Assembly (NCBI RefSeq): GCF_021654795.1
Contig: NZ_AP025344.1
Coordinates: forward strand, 1,502,501-1,566,500
Direction of reading: 5' to 3'
Length of the DNA: 64,000 nt
From: Paenibacillus dendritiformis
GTDB lineage: Bacteria > Bacillota > Bacilli > Paenibacillales > Paenibacillaceae
The stretch's first letter is position 1; the number at the start of each line of letters is the position of its first letter. The notes beneath the pieces were generated by a model that saw only the letters and a program-made list of their open reading frames with translations, was not told the origin of the DNA and did not search any database. Both the position numbers and the translations under genes were made by a program. This document shows positions 1-7,709 of the stretch, piece after piece.

Positions 1-333
1 CCCGAGCCGCTTCAAGCTTGCGTGGCATTGCTCCGTAACGTGCTTGCGGGACAGCCCGCGATCATTGGGGCCGTCTCCCATGGGGCCGAATACTTTCGTA
101 GCGAGCACATAGGATTCGCGCGGATAGGCCTTCAGCGTCTCGCCGACGACCTTCTCCGCCTCGCCGCGCTCGTATACATTGGCGGTATCGAAAAAGTTCA
201 CGCCCAGTTCATAGGCGCTCTGTATCGCCTGAACCGCGTTTTGGCGTTCGACGTATCCTCCGTAGGTGAGCCAGCTTCCGAGACTGATCTCGCTTACTTT
301 CAGCCCGCTTGCTCCCAATCTGCGATACTGCAT
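1..333 (-). CDS. Aldo/keto reductase, N-terminal part (runs off window)
   Basis: Reverse-strand reading gives a protein starting MQYRRLGASGLKVSEISLGS and continuing for 111 codons to the window edge without a stop. The opening RLGxSGLxVSEIxLG, the segment FFDTANVYERGEAE (catalytic Asp and Tyr of the TIM-barrel aldo/keto reductases) and ATKVFGPMGD are typical of the family, which reduces aldehydes and ketones with NADPH in the cytoplasm. The start at 333 has an AGGAGGT site (341-347 on the plus strand) 7 bases upstream. It is GC-rich like the first half of maf and is transcribed divergently from it, so I take it as chromosomal backbone. The substrate cannot be told from this fragment. Confidence 0.9.
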   Translation of the reverse strand, partial: MQYRRLGASGLKVSEISLGSWLTYGGYVERQNAVQAIQSAYELGVNFFDTANVYERGEAEKVVGETLKAYPRESYVLATKVFGPMGDGPNDRGLSRKHVTEQCHASLKRLG

Positions 334-655
334 GCTTCCAACCTCCTAGACTCCGTTATGATGATCATGCTTAGATAGACCTTATTCCATTGTAAAAGAA
401 GTCATATGCGTTTGGAAAGCCGAAGTATGCGAACGCTTGGCGTTTATCTCAACATTTTCCTCCGTAACTTTGGGGCGCCCCGCACGTCTAACATAAGGAT
501 AAAGCAGGCCTCTGCACCGCCCCGGCGCGCTTCTGGAACATTTCCACAAACTCCCGCCATTTTTTGCGCCAAATGGAATAGGAAAGCGTTTGTTTCAAAG
601 TCAACTTCCGCGTATAATAAAAATGGTGTCAAAAAATGGCGAGGAGCGGATGAAC
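334..655. other. Divergent intergenic region between aldo/keto reductase and maf
   Basis: This 322-base gap separates two divergent chromosomal genes. It holds the aldo/keto reductase ribosome binding site at its left edge and the maf promoter (590-618) at its right. Open frames crossing it in both directions match nothing I recognise and appear to be chance. Confidence 0.6.
590..618 (+). promoter_or_regulatory. Sigma-A-type promoter of maf
   Basis: TTGTTT (590-595) and TATAAT (613-618) are separated by 17 bases. This is near-consensus for the vegetative sigma factor and lies about 38 bases upstream of the maf start. Confidence 0.75.
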
Positions 656-1453
656 ATGGCAATGCAGACACAACGACAACCGGAATTGATTTTGGCTTCA
701 TCCTCCCCTCGCAGGCAGGAATTGATTCGCGCTCTGGGCCTTCCTTATTCGGTCCAACCCAGTGATGCGGACGAGACGGTGCCTCCCGGATGGCCGCCTG
801 ATCGCATCGTCGAACAATTGGCTTTGCGCAAGGCCGACGCTGTGGCCCGCGTGCGGCGCAGCGAAGGGAAGGACGGCATCGTCGTCGGTTCGGATACGAT
901 CGTCGTGCTTGACGGCGCGGTGCTCGGCAAGCCGGTGAACGAAGCGGATGCGGAGCGGGCGCTGACGGCGCTTCAGGGACGATCTCATGAAGTATATACG
1001 GGCGTCGCCCTCGTCCAGGTATCCGACGGGCGGACAGCCGTGAGCCATCGGGCCACGGTCGTACATATGAAGCCCTGCAGCACGGAGCGAATCCGCCGGT
1101 ATATCGCGACGGGAGAGCCGATGGACAAAGCCGGGGCGTACGACACCACAATGCACCTTGGAGACATTGGTCAGTATCGTGTATTATCTCAGTCGCCAAG
1201 CGGACAGCCAGAGGTAATTGTGGGACATACTGTCAGTAAAGTAACGTTTAGACCTATGAGTGACGCGGAAATCGAAGCTTATGTAAAAACTGGTGAGCCA
1301 CTCGATAAGGCAGGAAGTTACGGGGCACAGGGGTTGGGCGCTGTTTTTATTGAAAAAATTGAGGGTGATTTTTTCAGTATTATGGGACTTCCCTTAAACC
1401 TGTTGTACCAGATGTTGCTGAAGTTTGGTATCAGTCCATTTCAAGAAAAGTAA
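656..1453 (+). CDS. maf: Maf-family nucleotide pyrophosphatase, chimeric with duplicated C-terminal segment
   Basis: Maf proteins are cytoplasmic house-cleaning pyrophosphatases acting on non-canonical and methylated nucleotides. The N-terminus shows the family signature LILASSSPRRQELI (residues 11-24) and GSDTIV (about 78-83). GC-rich host-like sequence runs to DKAGAY (157-162). It is followed by a 28-residue stretch with no Maf similarity and then a second, AT-rich Maf C-terminus, from about residue 191, with a second DKAGSYGAQG (217-226) and GDFFSIMGLPL. The protein is 265 aa, against about 190-205 aa usual for the family. I chose ATG 656 because GAGGAG (641-646) lies 9 bases upstream; ATG 650 is too close. 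The structure indicates integration of the downstream element into maf with an element-borne replacement 3' end. Whether the product is active is unknown. Confidence 0.9.
   Translation: MAMQTQRQPELILASSSPRRQELIRALGLPYSVQPSDADETVPPGWPPDRIVEQLALRKADAVARVRRSEGKDGIVVGSDTIVVLDGAVLGKPVNEADAERALTALQGRSHEVYTGVALVQVSDGRTAVSHRATVVHMKPCSTERIRRYIATGEPMDKAGAYDTTMHLGDIGQYRVLSQSPSGQPEVIVGHTVSKVTFRPMSDAEIEAYVKTGEPLDKAGSYGAQGLGAVFIEKIEGDFFSIMGLPLNLLYQMLLKFGISPFQEK
1124..1145 (+). other. Probable left attachment site / element junction within maf
   Basis: The codons for DKAGAY (1124-1141) are the last that match a normal host Maf. Directly after them the base composition drops and the Maf frame stops matching the family until the second copy begins near residue 191. 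I infer that the recombination junction lies here. The exact core cannot be set without the right end, which should restore the host 3' part of maf. Confidence 0.6.
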
Positions 1454-1468
1454 AGTTTACCCGACAGA

Positions 1469-1496
1469 AGGTGCTCGAAATATTTAGCACCTTTTT
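1469..1496 (+). terminator. Terminator after maf
   Basis: AGGTGCT (1469-1475) pairs with AGCACCT (1486-1492) and is followed by a T run, 16 bases after the maf stop. Confidence 0.8.
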
Positions 1497-1515
1497 CGTA
1501 TTTCTCGAGCGAAGA

Positions 1516-1552
1516 CAAGGCTTCACACTATGTGTGGGGCTTTGCCTTTTTT
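1516..1552 (+). terminator. Second hairpin terminator downstream of maf
   Basis: CAAGGC and CACAC pair with GTGTG and GCTTTG around a short loop, followed by six T residues. It is weaker than the first hairpin and probably insulates the element from maf transcription. Confidence 0.55.
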
Positions 1553-1638
1553 ATTTAAGGTTTTTCTTTTCAAGTCGACCTCATTCAAGCTAATGTATTA
1601 AAAACGGTAACCAGACGTAACTTGGAGGAATGAGGGTT

Positions 1639-2079
1639 GTGGCAAATATTACGGGATACTGGAGCCAAGGAGAAATCCTTTATACACATATGGAGGAAGA
1701 AGGGATTGTTTTCTTTCCTAACGAAACAGGATTATTGATTTGGTTCAACCCTTATGTAGAAATAATTGATACATTTCAATGGGCACAACAGAGCGGGAGA
1801 GTTTCACTTATAGGCAAAAAGCAGATTATCTTTCGAGACGATGAACTCTCTGAAATAAAACCTTCTGATCTTTGTGTCGCTGACGTTTTAATGAATATGG
1901 TCAGGCGTAAGTCAATCAATAGCGGAACTGTAAAGACACTTGAATTTTCAGAGCAAATTGGGTATTCACCTTCAAGTCGATTTGGCTACATATGTAGAGA
2001 TATATGGGGTATGGATCATTACAAAAGTAAGCAAGAAGTAATATTGAGATACGGTGATTTCTCGAAAAGTCGGAATTGA
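1639..2079 (+). CDS. Hypothetical protein, unrecognised
   Basis: A 146-residue soluble protein with no signal peptide, membrane segment or motif I recognise. It opens with VANITGYWSQGEILYTHMEE. GTG 1639 is chosen because GGAGG (1624-1628) sits 10 bases upstream; the earlier ATG at 1630 is only one base away from that site. It is a single-gene unit, set off by maf terminators on the left and a hairpin at 2091-2126 on the right. It is the first gene inside the element, a place often used for excision or regulatory genes, but nothing in the sequence shows such a role. Confidence 0.65.
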   Translation: MANITGYWSQGEILYTHMEEEGIVFFPNETGLLIWFNPYVEIIDTFQWAQQSGRVSLIGKKQIIFRDDELSEIKPSDLCVADVLMNMVRRKSINSGTVKTLEFSEQIGYSPSSRFGYICRDIWGMDHYKSKQEVILRYGDFSKSRN

Positions 2080-2090
2080 AATACAAGATA

Positions 2091-2126
2091 AAGGCAGCTT
2101 TGAATTCTCAAGCTGTCTTTATTTTT
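2091..2126 (+). terminator. Rho-independent terminator
   Basis: AAGGCAGCTT (2091-2100) pairs with AAGCTGTCTT (2110-2119), one pair being G-T, and is followed by ATTTTTT. It ends the preceding single gene. Confidence 0.8.
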
Positions 2127-2274
2127 TGCACCTAACGTACTACGAGTGAGTATTTCTTCAAAAAGAATTTTTAGGTACTTGAAAATCCTCGATACTTCAA
2201 CATCTGAAATTAAACCTAAAACATATTAAGTAGTGACATTTATAAACAATGCAAACCAAAAGGACGGAGGGATA

Positions 2275-5200
2275 ATGTTGAGCCAACCAGAATGGATCGA
2301 GGAGTATCCTATGGACATGAATTATGAACATACCTCGCCTACCGAGCTAAGTTTGAACGCTCTAGCGGCAATGGCACAGGACTTTGCAGCTTTAACTGGA
2401 CTTAGTTCGAGTCAATTGCGACACCATCTTATAGAAAGGACATTACTGCCACTGGCAGCGAAGAAAGGAATGACCGACGATATAATCCTTTCTTTCAACA
2501 ACGAAGACGGTAAGTTTAAAGCGTTGGTATGTGAGCTATATCCGACTTTGGTTAAGATGGTGGACAATGTAGATCAATCAAAGAATCGCCCATACTTACT
2601 GGAGCTTCTTACAGTAGCAATGTCATTAGTTGTTTGGAACGCAATCGAGAATAAAGTAAAGGCGAAGTCAATCGATACGAAGCAGTTTCAAGGAGTTACC
2701 CAACAAGTTTGTGACACTACGGTTTATTTTGAAAACGAAGTCTTTCCGATCACCGACTTTGTAGGATCAGTTGCAGTAGAGCACCGCTCCGTAGAGAAGG
2801 GTGATTTTGAAGTCATTTCAGATTTGCTTGAGGTATTGAAAGTCTTGAACACTGTTGGAACAGGAAACTCATCGGTTGTTTCTGAAAGAGTAGCTAAACC
2901 TACACAAGACAAGCAAACCTATATCAGAGAGCTTGCATCAAAGGGTTTTTTCCCGAAGGATAATAAGACTTCTGTTGCAGGAAAAACAGGTATTCATGAC
3001 ACTCTGATTGGCTTAATCAAGCTGTTCTACTCGGAGTCACCAGTTAGTAGTCTTGGCTTCAAGGATAAAGTGTACATGGTCAATCAATCCCTTTTGGAGT
3101 CTAAAGGTGTTAATCCAAAAGGAGTCGATATCTGGAACGCAGCAACGTACACTCTGGACGAAGATTTGATGTTCCGAGTATTCATCAAAGAAGACGATCT
3201 TTCATTTACTGTTCTGATAAAGTTACCAGTAGGAGTCACCAATTTTGATTTCTCGAGAAAGTCCAGCGAATTGGACGCTATCCCGTTATTATTCAGTAAC
3301 ATGAATCCTTCAGCGGGAACCGTCTATTCCAGTTCATTAATGAAACAACCGAGAGTCTGTAACTTAGGCTCAACGAGGAAAGTTACGTCAGCCTATGACT
3401 GTATCGAGATGGTTTTATCCAAGGACTTACTGGCATTCCGAAACGCCAATTGGTCATTGCGGGATTACATTAGAGCTTGTCAGGGCGAACAGAACGCCTT
3501 TACTTCATTTGACGATTTGTCTTTAGGTGAGAAGATCGTTGTCGGTGTCATGCCAGGAGCTTTGAAAGCCGAACGATTTGACTGTACAGGAAAATACAAT
3601 GTGAGCGGTATTGTAGGTGGAGGAGCCGGTTCAGGTAAAACCGCAATGTATGACAGTTTATTGGTGCAATCAGTTGCCCTGCAGGGGGTTGAAGGAAACG
3701 GCTCTGTGGTTCTCATCGACCAAAAGGAAGAATGGGTTCCGATTTGGAGGAAGGTATTTAACAGCTTAGGAGTACCGTTTTACGGTTTTGATGGAGAAGT
3801 CCTGAACTCTGCTGAATTGAAGTGGGTCGATATTAAGCGTGGGGAAAGAGTAGTCGAGAATATTCCTTTTAAGGTCAATGCCTATATCGGGGGTATCCTT
3901 TTTGTCAGAGTGGTTTATCAAACTATTCAGGTCATTCTAAAGGAGACAGGCTGTTCTGACATTATCGAGTTTAATAAAGGCAATCACAATTACAAGGGAA
4001 TCACAAGGCTTCCGCGCATCTTCTTTTTGGTCGATGAGCTGAATTCTTTGTATGCAAGCATCAAAGGCGATCCTGCTATTCCGCAGAGTGTTTACAAAGG
4101 ATTAATTTTAGCAAGGTTGACCAGAACAAGCGGCTTCCACTGGTTATTAGGTGGTCAAGATCCGAGTAAGACGCTAATCGCAAGTGATGAGCGAAGCAAT
4201 TATAACTACAATATCTTCGGTAAGATGGCAGACGAGCGCTATGAGTATTTCGGGGTCACTCAGAATCAAGCGGTTCAAGGCTATGAGAAGAAGCATGGTA
4301 ACTTCGATAATCCGAATCCAATCCTAAGCCAAGGGGTATTTTACGCAGGACCGAAAGGGAAAACGGATTTGGTTAAGAGTTTATTTGTTTCGAAGGATGA
4401 ACGTCTGGACGCAATCAGAGACTTAAATTCTTCACTCAGCGGCATGCAAGAATTGGACAAAATCGTAAGGTTGGCTTTGGCTGAAGGTTATTTTGATGCA
4501 TTTGAAGTTACATTAGGTAAGCCCAATAACATTGTGTATGCAACCCTTCGTAATTTCGGGGTTATTTCGCAAAAGGAATTTGAATATTACACCGAACGTA
4601 TATTGAGCGGAAATAACAATGACGCATCGGACGTACTTGATGATGCATTGAATGTTTACGAAGCCGATTCTATTAAAAAGAGCCCAACCCCGACCAACGT
4701 AGTTGAGCAGAATCGCCTACTCGAGAAAACCTCTAGTGGGACGATCTTAACCGAAAGACGAGACTTACCCGATGACCACCTGCAATTGAAGAATGCTCGA
4801 CCTGTATATCAAAATCACGTCATCCAAGAGCCATACGTTTCACCAAGAGAACAGAATGCTTTTTCAGCAATTTATGAAGCTCAGGTTGATCCCGAGGTAA
4901 ATCCATTTGAAGTATTCAAAGTTGATAATCGAGATAATCTCAATCCTGTTTCATCAATGACTGCATTCAGAATGATGTCAGATATGCTTATGAAGCAGAT
5001 TAAGCAAATGGTTGGAGATTTGAAAAGGATTGAAAGCTTTGAAGTCACTGGTAATGGTCTTATCATCAACGATGTTGCATTTAGACCGAGGTTCTCACAA
5101 GAAGTATTGAAATCCATGCCTTATGCAATAAGAGTTCAAGTTGAGAAGGGGAATGTCGTAGAGCTATTCCATTTCAAAAACATCTTTAGGTTCAAGAATT

Positions 5201-5769
5201 TAGTTTGTCTGCGAATCGATAATGCCCGTCTTGCAGAAGGGCGTGTAAGACGCGAAATTGGTTGGAGTCAGAGAAAGTCATGGTTCAAGCTATTCGATCA
5301 TTTCCGTCATCTCAGTGAGCTGTATATCGGTGGAGAGTTAATTGCAGATGAGGAGACGGCTAGGGAGTATGACAATCGTGGTCGCGGCGGATTCACGTTA
5401 ACGGAAAAGTTGAGAAATGCATTCGGTCTTGGGGTAAATGTTGCATCTTCTTCCTACATGGAACGTGTTTGGGATTCAAAGCCGGTAAGAGTCATGGGAA
5501 GTGCGGTAGGTTGGACACTAGCCTTTAAGGGGGTAACGTTGGCAGCGACTTTACTCGGTCCTTGGGGGATCGTTTTCGCAGGTCTGGCAGGTTATAAAGC
5601 CTATCAGGAACTAAGAAATCGCCAAGGACATAAACAAACTCAAGTGCCAAAACATCTTCAAGGGAAAATGCCAATTCAACAACAAAGGCAAAGTCAGTGG
5701 CAATGGCAACAGCAACAGCAAACTCGGGACCCAAGATATCGCCAAGGGACAAAGCGGACTAGACGCTGA
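2275..5769 (+). CDS. FtsK/TraD-like DNA-translocation ATPase (probable coupling protein)
   Basis: A 1164-aa protein with a central RecA-like ATPase: Walker A GGGAGSGKT at about residues 448-456, DQKEEW shortly after (the place of DPKxxE in FtsK/TraD), Walker B IFFLVDEL at about 582-589, and LARLTRTSGFHWLLGGQDPS, matching the aRagRA-GIH-ilatQ segment of FtsK-type pumps. Such ATPases move DNA through a membrane or couple it to a conjugation channel. The ~440-residue N-terminal region is unrecognised. Near the C-terminus a hydrophobic stretch (GWTLAFKGVTLAATLLGPWG) is followed by a Gln-rich basic tail. Start ATG 2275 follows GGAGG at 2266-2270; TTG 2278 is possible. An upstream in-frame extension to 2233 lacks a binding site. 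A gene of this kind is the best sign that the element moves by conjugation. Confidence 0.8.
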   Translation: MLSQPEWIEEYPMDMNYEHTSPTELSLNALAAMAQDFAALTGLSSSQLRHHLIERTLLPLAAKKGMTDDIILSFNNEDGKFKALVCELYPTLVKMVDNVDQSKNRPYLLELLTVAMSLVVWNAIENKVKAKSIDTKQFQGVTQQVCDTTVYFENEVFPITDFVGSVAVEHRSVEKGDFEVISDLLEVLKVLNTVGTGNSSVVSERVAKPTQDKQTYIRELASKGFFPKDNKTSVAGKTGIHDTLIGLIKLFYSESPVSSLGFKDKVYMVNQSLLESKGVNPKGVDIWNAATYTLDEDLMFRVFIKEDDLSFTVLIKLPVGVTNFDFSRKSSELDAIPLLFSNMNPSAGTVYSSSLMKQPRVCNLGSTRKVTSAYDCIEMVLSKDLLAFRNANWSLRDYIRACQGEQNAFTSFDDLSLGEKIVVGVMPGALKAERFDCTGKYNVSGIVGGGAGSGKTAMYDSLLVQSVALQGVEGNGSVVLIDQKEEWVPIWRKVFNSLGVPFYGFDGEVLNSAELKWVDIKRGERVVENIPFKVNAYIGGILFVRVVYQTIQVILKETGCSDIIEFNKGNHNYKGITRLPRIFFLVDELNSLYASIKGDPAIPQSVYKGLILARLTRTSGFHWLLGGQDPSKTLIASDERSNYNYNIFGKMADERYEYFGVTQNQAVQGYEKKHGNFDNPNPILSQGVFYAGPKGKTDLVKSLFVSKDERLDAIRDLNSSLSGMQELDKIVRLALAEGYFDAFEVTLGKPNNIVYATLRNFGVISQKEFEYYTERILSGNNNDASDVLDDALNVYEADSIKKSPTPTNVVEQNRLLEKTSSGTILTERRDLPDDHLQLKNARPVYQNHVIQEPYVSPREQNAFSAIYEAQVDPEVNPFEVFKVDNRDNLNPVSSMTAFRMMSDMLMKQIKQMVGDLKRIESFEVTGNGLIINDVAFRPRFSQEVLKSMPYAIRVQVEKGNVVELFHFKNIFRFKNLVCLRIDNARLAEGRVRREIGWSQRKSWFKLFDHFRHLSELYIGGELIADEETAREYDNRGRGGFTLTEKLRNAFGLGVNVASSSYMERVWDSKPVRVMGSAVGWTLAFKGVTLAATLLGPWGIVFAGLAGYKAYQELRNRQGHKQTQVPKHLQGKMPIQQQRQSQWQWQQQQQTRDPRYRQGTKRTRR

Positions 5770-5938
5770 ACTGGCAACTTGACTTTGTTGATTAAAATTG
5801 ACTTAACAACTCGGTACATGAGCTTATGGATGATTGTTTAATTTATGCTATTGAAAATTCATTTAATTTCAGGACAAGTTATCCAAGCTAATTTATATTA
5901 CATGCAAGGGAATAATAAGCGTAAAGGAGGAACGACCA

Positions 5939-7531
5939 ATGCCACCCTATGCAAATGAGGAAACCATGATTTATTCATCGACCGTATACACCAGACATAG
6001 TAAGCCAAAACGGTCTTTTAGCTTTGTCATCAAAGGTATGATAATAAGCGCAGCATTTCTTGCTAGTATAGCTTCAGGAGGGGTTTCGGTTAATGCAGCA
6101 TCGACTCCCTCCATCCCTCCAACCATCGCCGCGCAACAAGTCCAAGTCAATTTCGAAGATGAGGCGACATTAATAGCAAATCTCAACATGGCGGTTAAAG
6201 CGATTAAGGAAGAGGGCTGGACGATACAGAGATTGACCAAGATCATGGATCAATTAACCTTGATCGAGGACAGGCTATTTGACGGGAATATTTTCAAGGG
6301 CGATGAGGAATTGAGAAGCCATCTGAAAATTGCTCTTACCGAAACTGAAAGTGTGTTTACGGCTCATGGGGCTGATGGATTACCTACCCTTCGTGAGAGT
6401 GATGCTCCTGAACGATTGTATCGAATGCAGGAAATACTTGGGATGAAGTCTACTCGAAATAATGTTAATTTAGCGCCAGTTGGTCAAAAGAATGAGGTAA
6501 AGATCGCTTCAGCTGCCAAGGACGAGGTAACAGTCTTTATCGATGGTGTGAAGCAAAACTTCCCGCAGTCAGCAATCGTTAAGAATGGAAATACTCTTGT
6601 TCCCTTGAGAGGGGTGTTTGAAGCGTTAAAAGCAGATGTGAAATGGGATCAGCCAACTCAAACAGCTACAGCAACTAAAGGAAATACGACCATTAAACTC
6701 ACTATTGGACAAACAACAGCTTATGTTAATGGGAAAGCAGTCCAGTTAGCCGCTAAAGGCGAGACCATCAATGGCTCGACAATGGTTCCCCTTCGTTTTG
6801 TCAGCGAAGCCCTTGGGGGAGAAGTTAAATGGGACTCGAAAACAATGACAGCTTATATTGAAAGTTCAAAAGTATCTGATTCGGGTAAGCAACAGGCAGT
6901 TGACGGTATTTCTGTAAAGCACGGCAAACACACATACGCCAGTCGAAATCAGAGTGAGTACGATCAAGTCATGAAAATTGTTGAGAATGCGGTAAAAGGC
7001 TATGACGAATCTGGTTTTGGAGGCGTTTATCAAAAGTACTATTATGAATACCTCGATGGAGCCAGATGGACAGGCGATAAGTCTGATCGATCTGACCGAA
7101 ACCGTGGTTTGTATGCGGCAGAGAATTCAATTGGTGATTTAGTTAAGGCAGGAGTCAGTAAAGAGGAGATTGTAAAGGTTGACACAATAGCTTCAATAGC
7201 CTATGACCTGTTACGAGGGGTACCAGACCCTAAAGACGGTTCTCCAAGATCTGCTTTTGATGCTCTTGCACGTTCCCCAAGAATGACAGATTGTGATTCC
7301 GATAGCCAAGTATTTTCTGCAGTATTTGACGCAATGGGTTATAACACGATGATTGGCTCCAGTCCAAATCATGCTGATCCTTATGTTGAGATTGATGGAA
7401 TCTGGTATTCAATCGTATCAGGCACGTTCACTAAAGCAGGAACTAGTGCAGATATTTCAAAGTTCCTGAAAGAGAATCCAGATCGAGGTATTCATACTCA
7501 GCCGACCTTCGGATCAGTGATAAGTAAATAA
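5939..7531 (+). CDS. Secreted protein with copper-amine-oxidase-like stalk domain and transglutaminase-like C-terminus
   Basis: 530 aa. A basic N-terminus and hydrophobic segment (about 28-53, ending GVSVNAA) form a long signal peptide. Residues about 195-308 hold the repeat VFIDGVKQNF...LVPLRGVFEALKA...MVPLRFVSEALGG, the stalk domain common on Paenibacillus exported proteins. The C-terminal ~200 residues contain DCDSDSQVFSAVFDAMGY, NHADPYVEIDGIWYSI, the layout of a transglutaminase-like cysteine fold, with candidate triad Cys452, His478, Asp486. AGGAGG lies 8 bases before ATG 5939. It follows the FtsK-like gene by 170 bases and ends at a clear terminator. A role in modifying the cell wall or crosslinking surface proteins during transfer is inference. 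The stalk call is firm, the transglutaminase call moderate. Confidence 0.75.
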   Translation: MPPYANEETMIYSSTVYTRHSKPKRSFSFVIKGMIISAAFLASIASGGVSVNAASTPSIPPTIAAQQVQVNFEDEATLIANLNMAVKAIKEEGWTIQRLTKIMDQLTLIEDRLFDGNIFKGDEELRSHLKIALTETESVFTAHGADGLPTLRESDAPERLYRMQEILGMKSTRNNVNLAPVGQKNEVKIASAAKDEVTVFIDGVKQNFPQSAIVKNGNTLVPLRGVFEALKADVKWDQPTQTATATKGNTTIKLTIGQTTAYVNGKAVQLAAKGETINGSTMVPLRFVSEALGGEVKWDSKTMTAYIESSKVSDSGKQQAVDGISVKHGKHTYASRNQSEYDQVMKIVENAVKGYDESGFGGVYQKYYYEYLDGARWTGDKSDRSDRNRGLYAAENSIGDLVKAGVSKEEIVKVDTIASIAYDLLRGVPDPKDGSPRSAFDALARSPRMTDCDSDSQVFSAVFDAMGYNTMIGSSPNHADPYVEIDGIWYSIVSGTFTKAGTSADISKFLKENPDRGIHTQPTFGSVISK

Positions 7532-7545
7532 TAATATCAGTATGA

Positions 7546-7574
7546 GGCGATGTCATTCACGGCATCGTCTTTTT
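7546..7574 (+). terminator. Terminator
   Basis: GGCGATG (7546-7552) pairs with CATCGTC (7563-7569), followed by TTTTT, 15 bases after the upstream stop. Confidence 0.8.
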
Positions 7575-7709
7575 AATTTTGTGAAGATTTTTCAAGACCT
7601 AAGCCCAATTTCAAGAGTTGGCGGGACATCTAACTTATAGATACAAGCAAAAGACTGTCATCCAAAACAGTTGAGCAAAACCAGAACAGCAAAAGGGAGG
7701 AAATGAAGG

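Noticed and set aside
444..1199. Long minus-strand open frame opposite maf
   Set aside because: It is the shadow of GC-rich maf codons; the plus frame carries clear Maf motifs, a promoter and a binding site.
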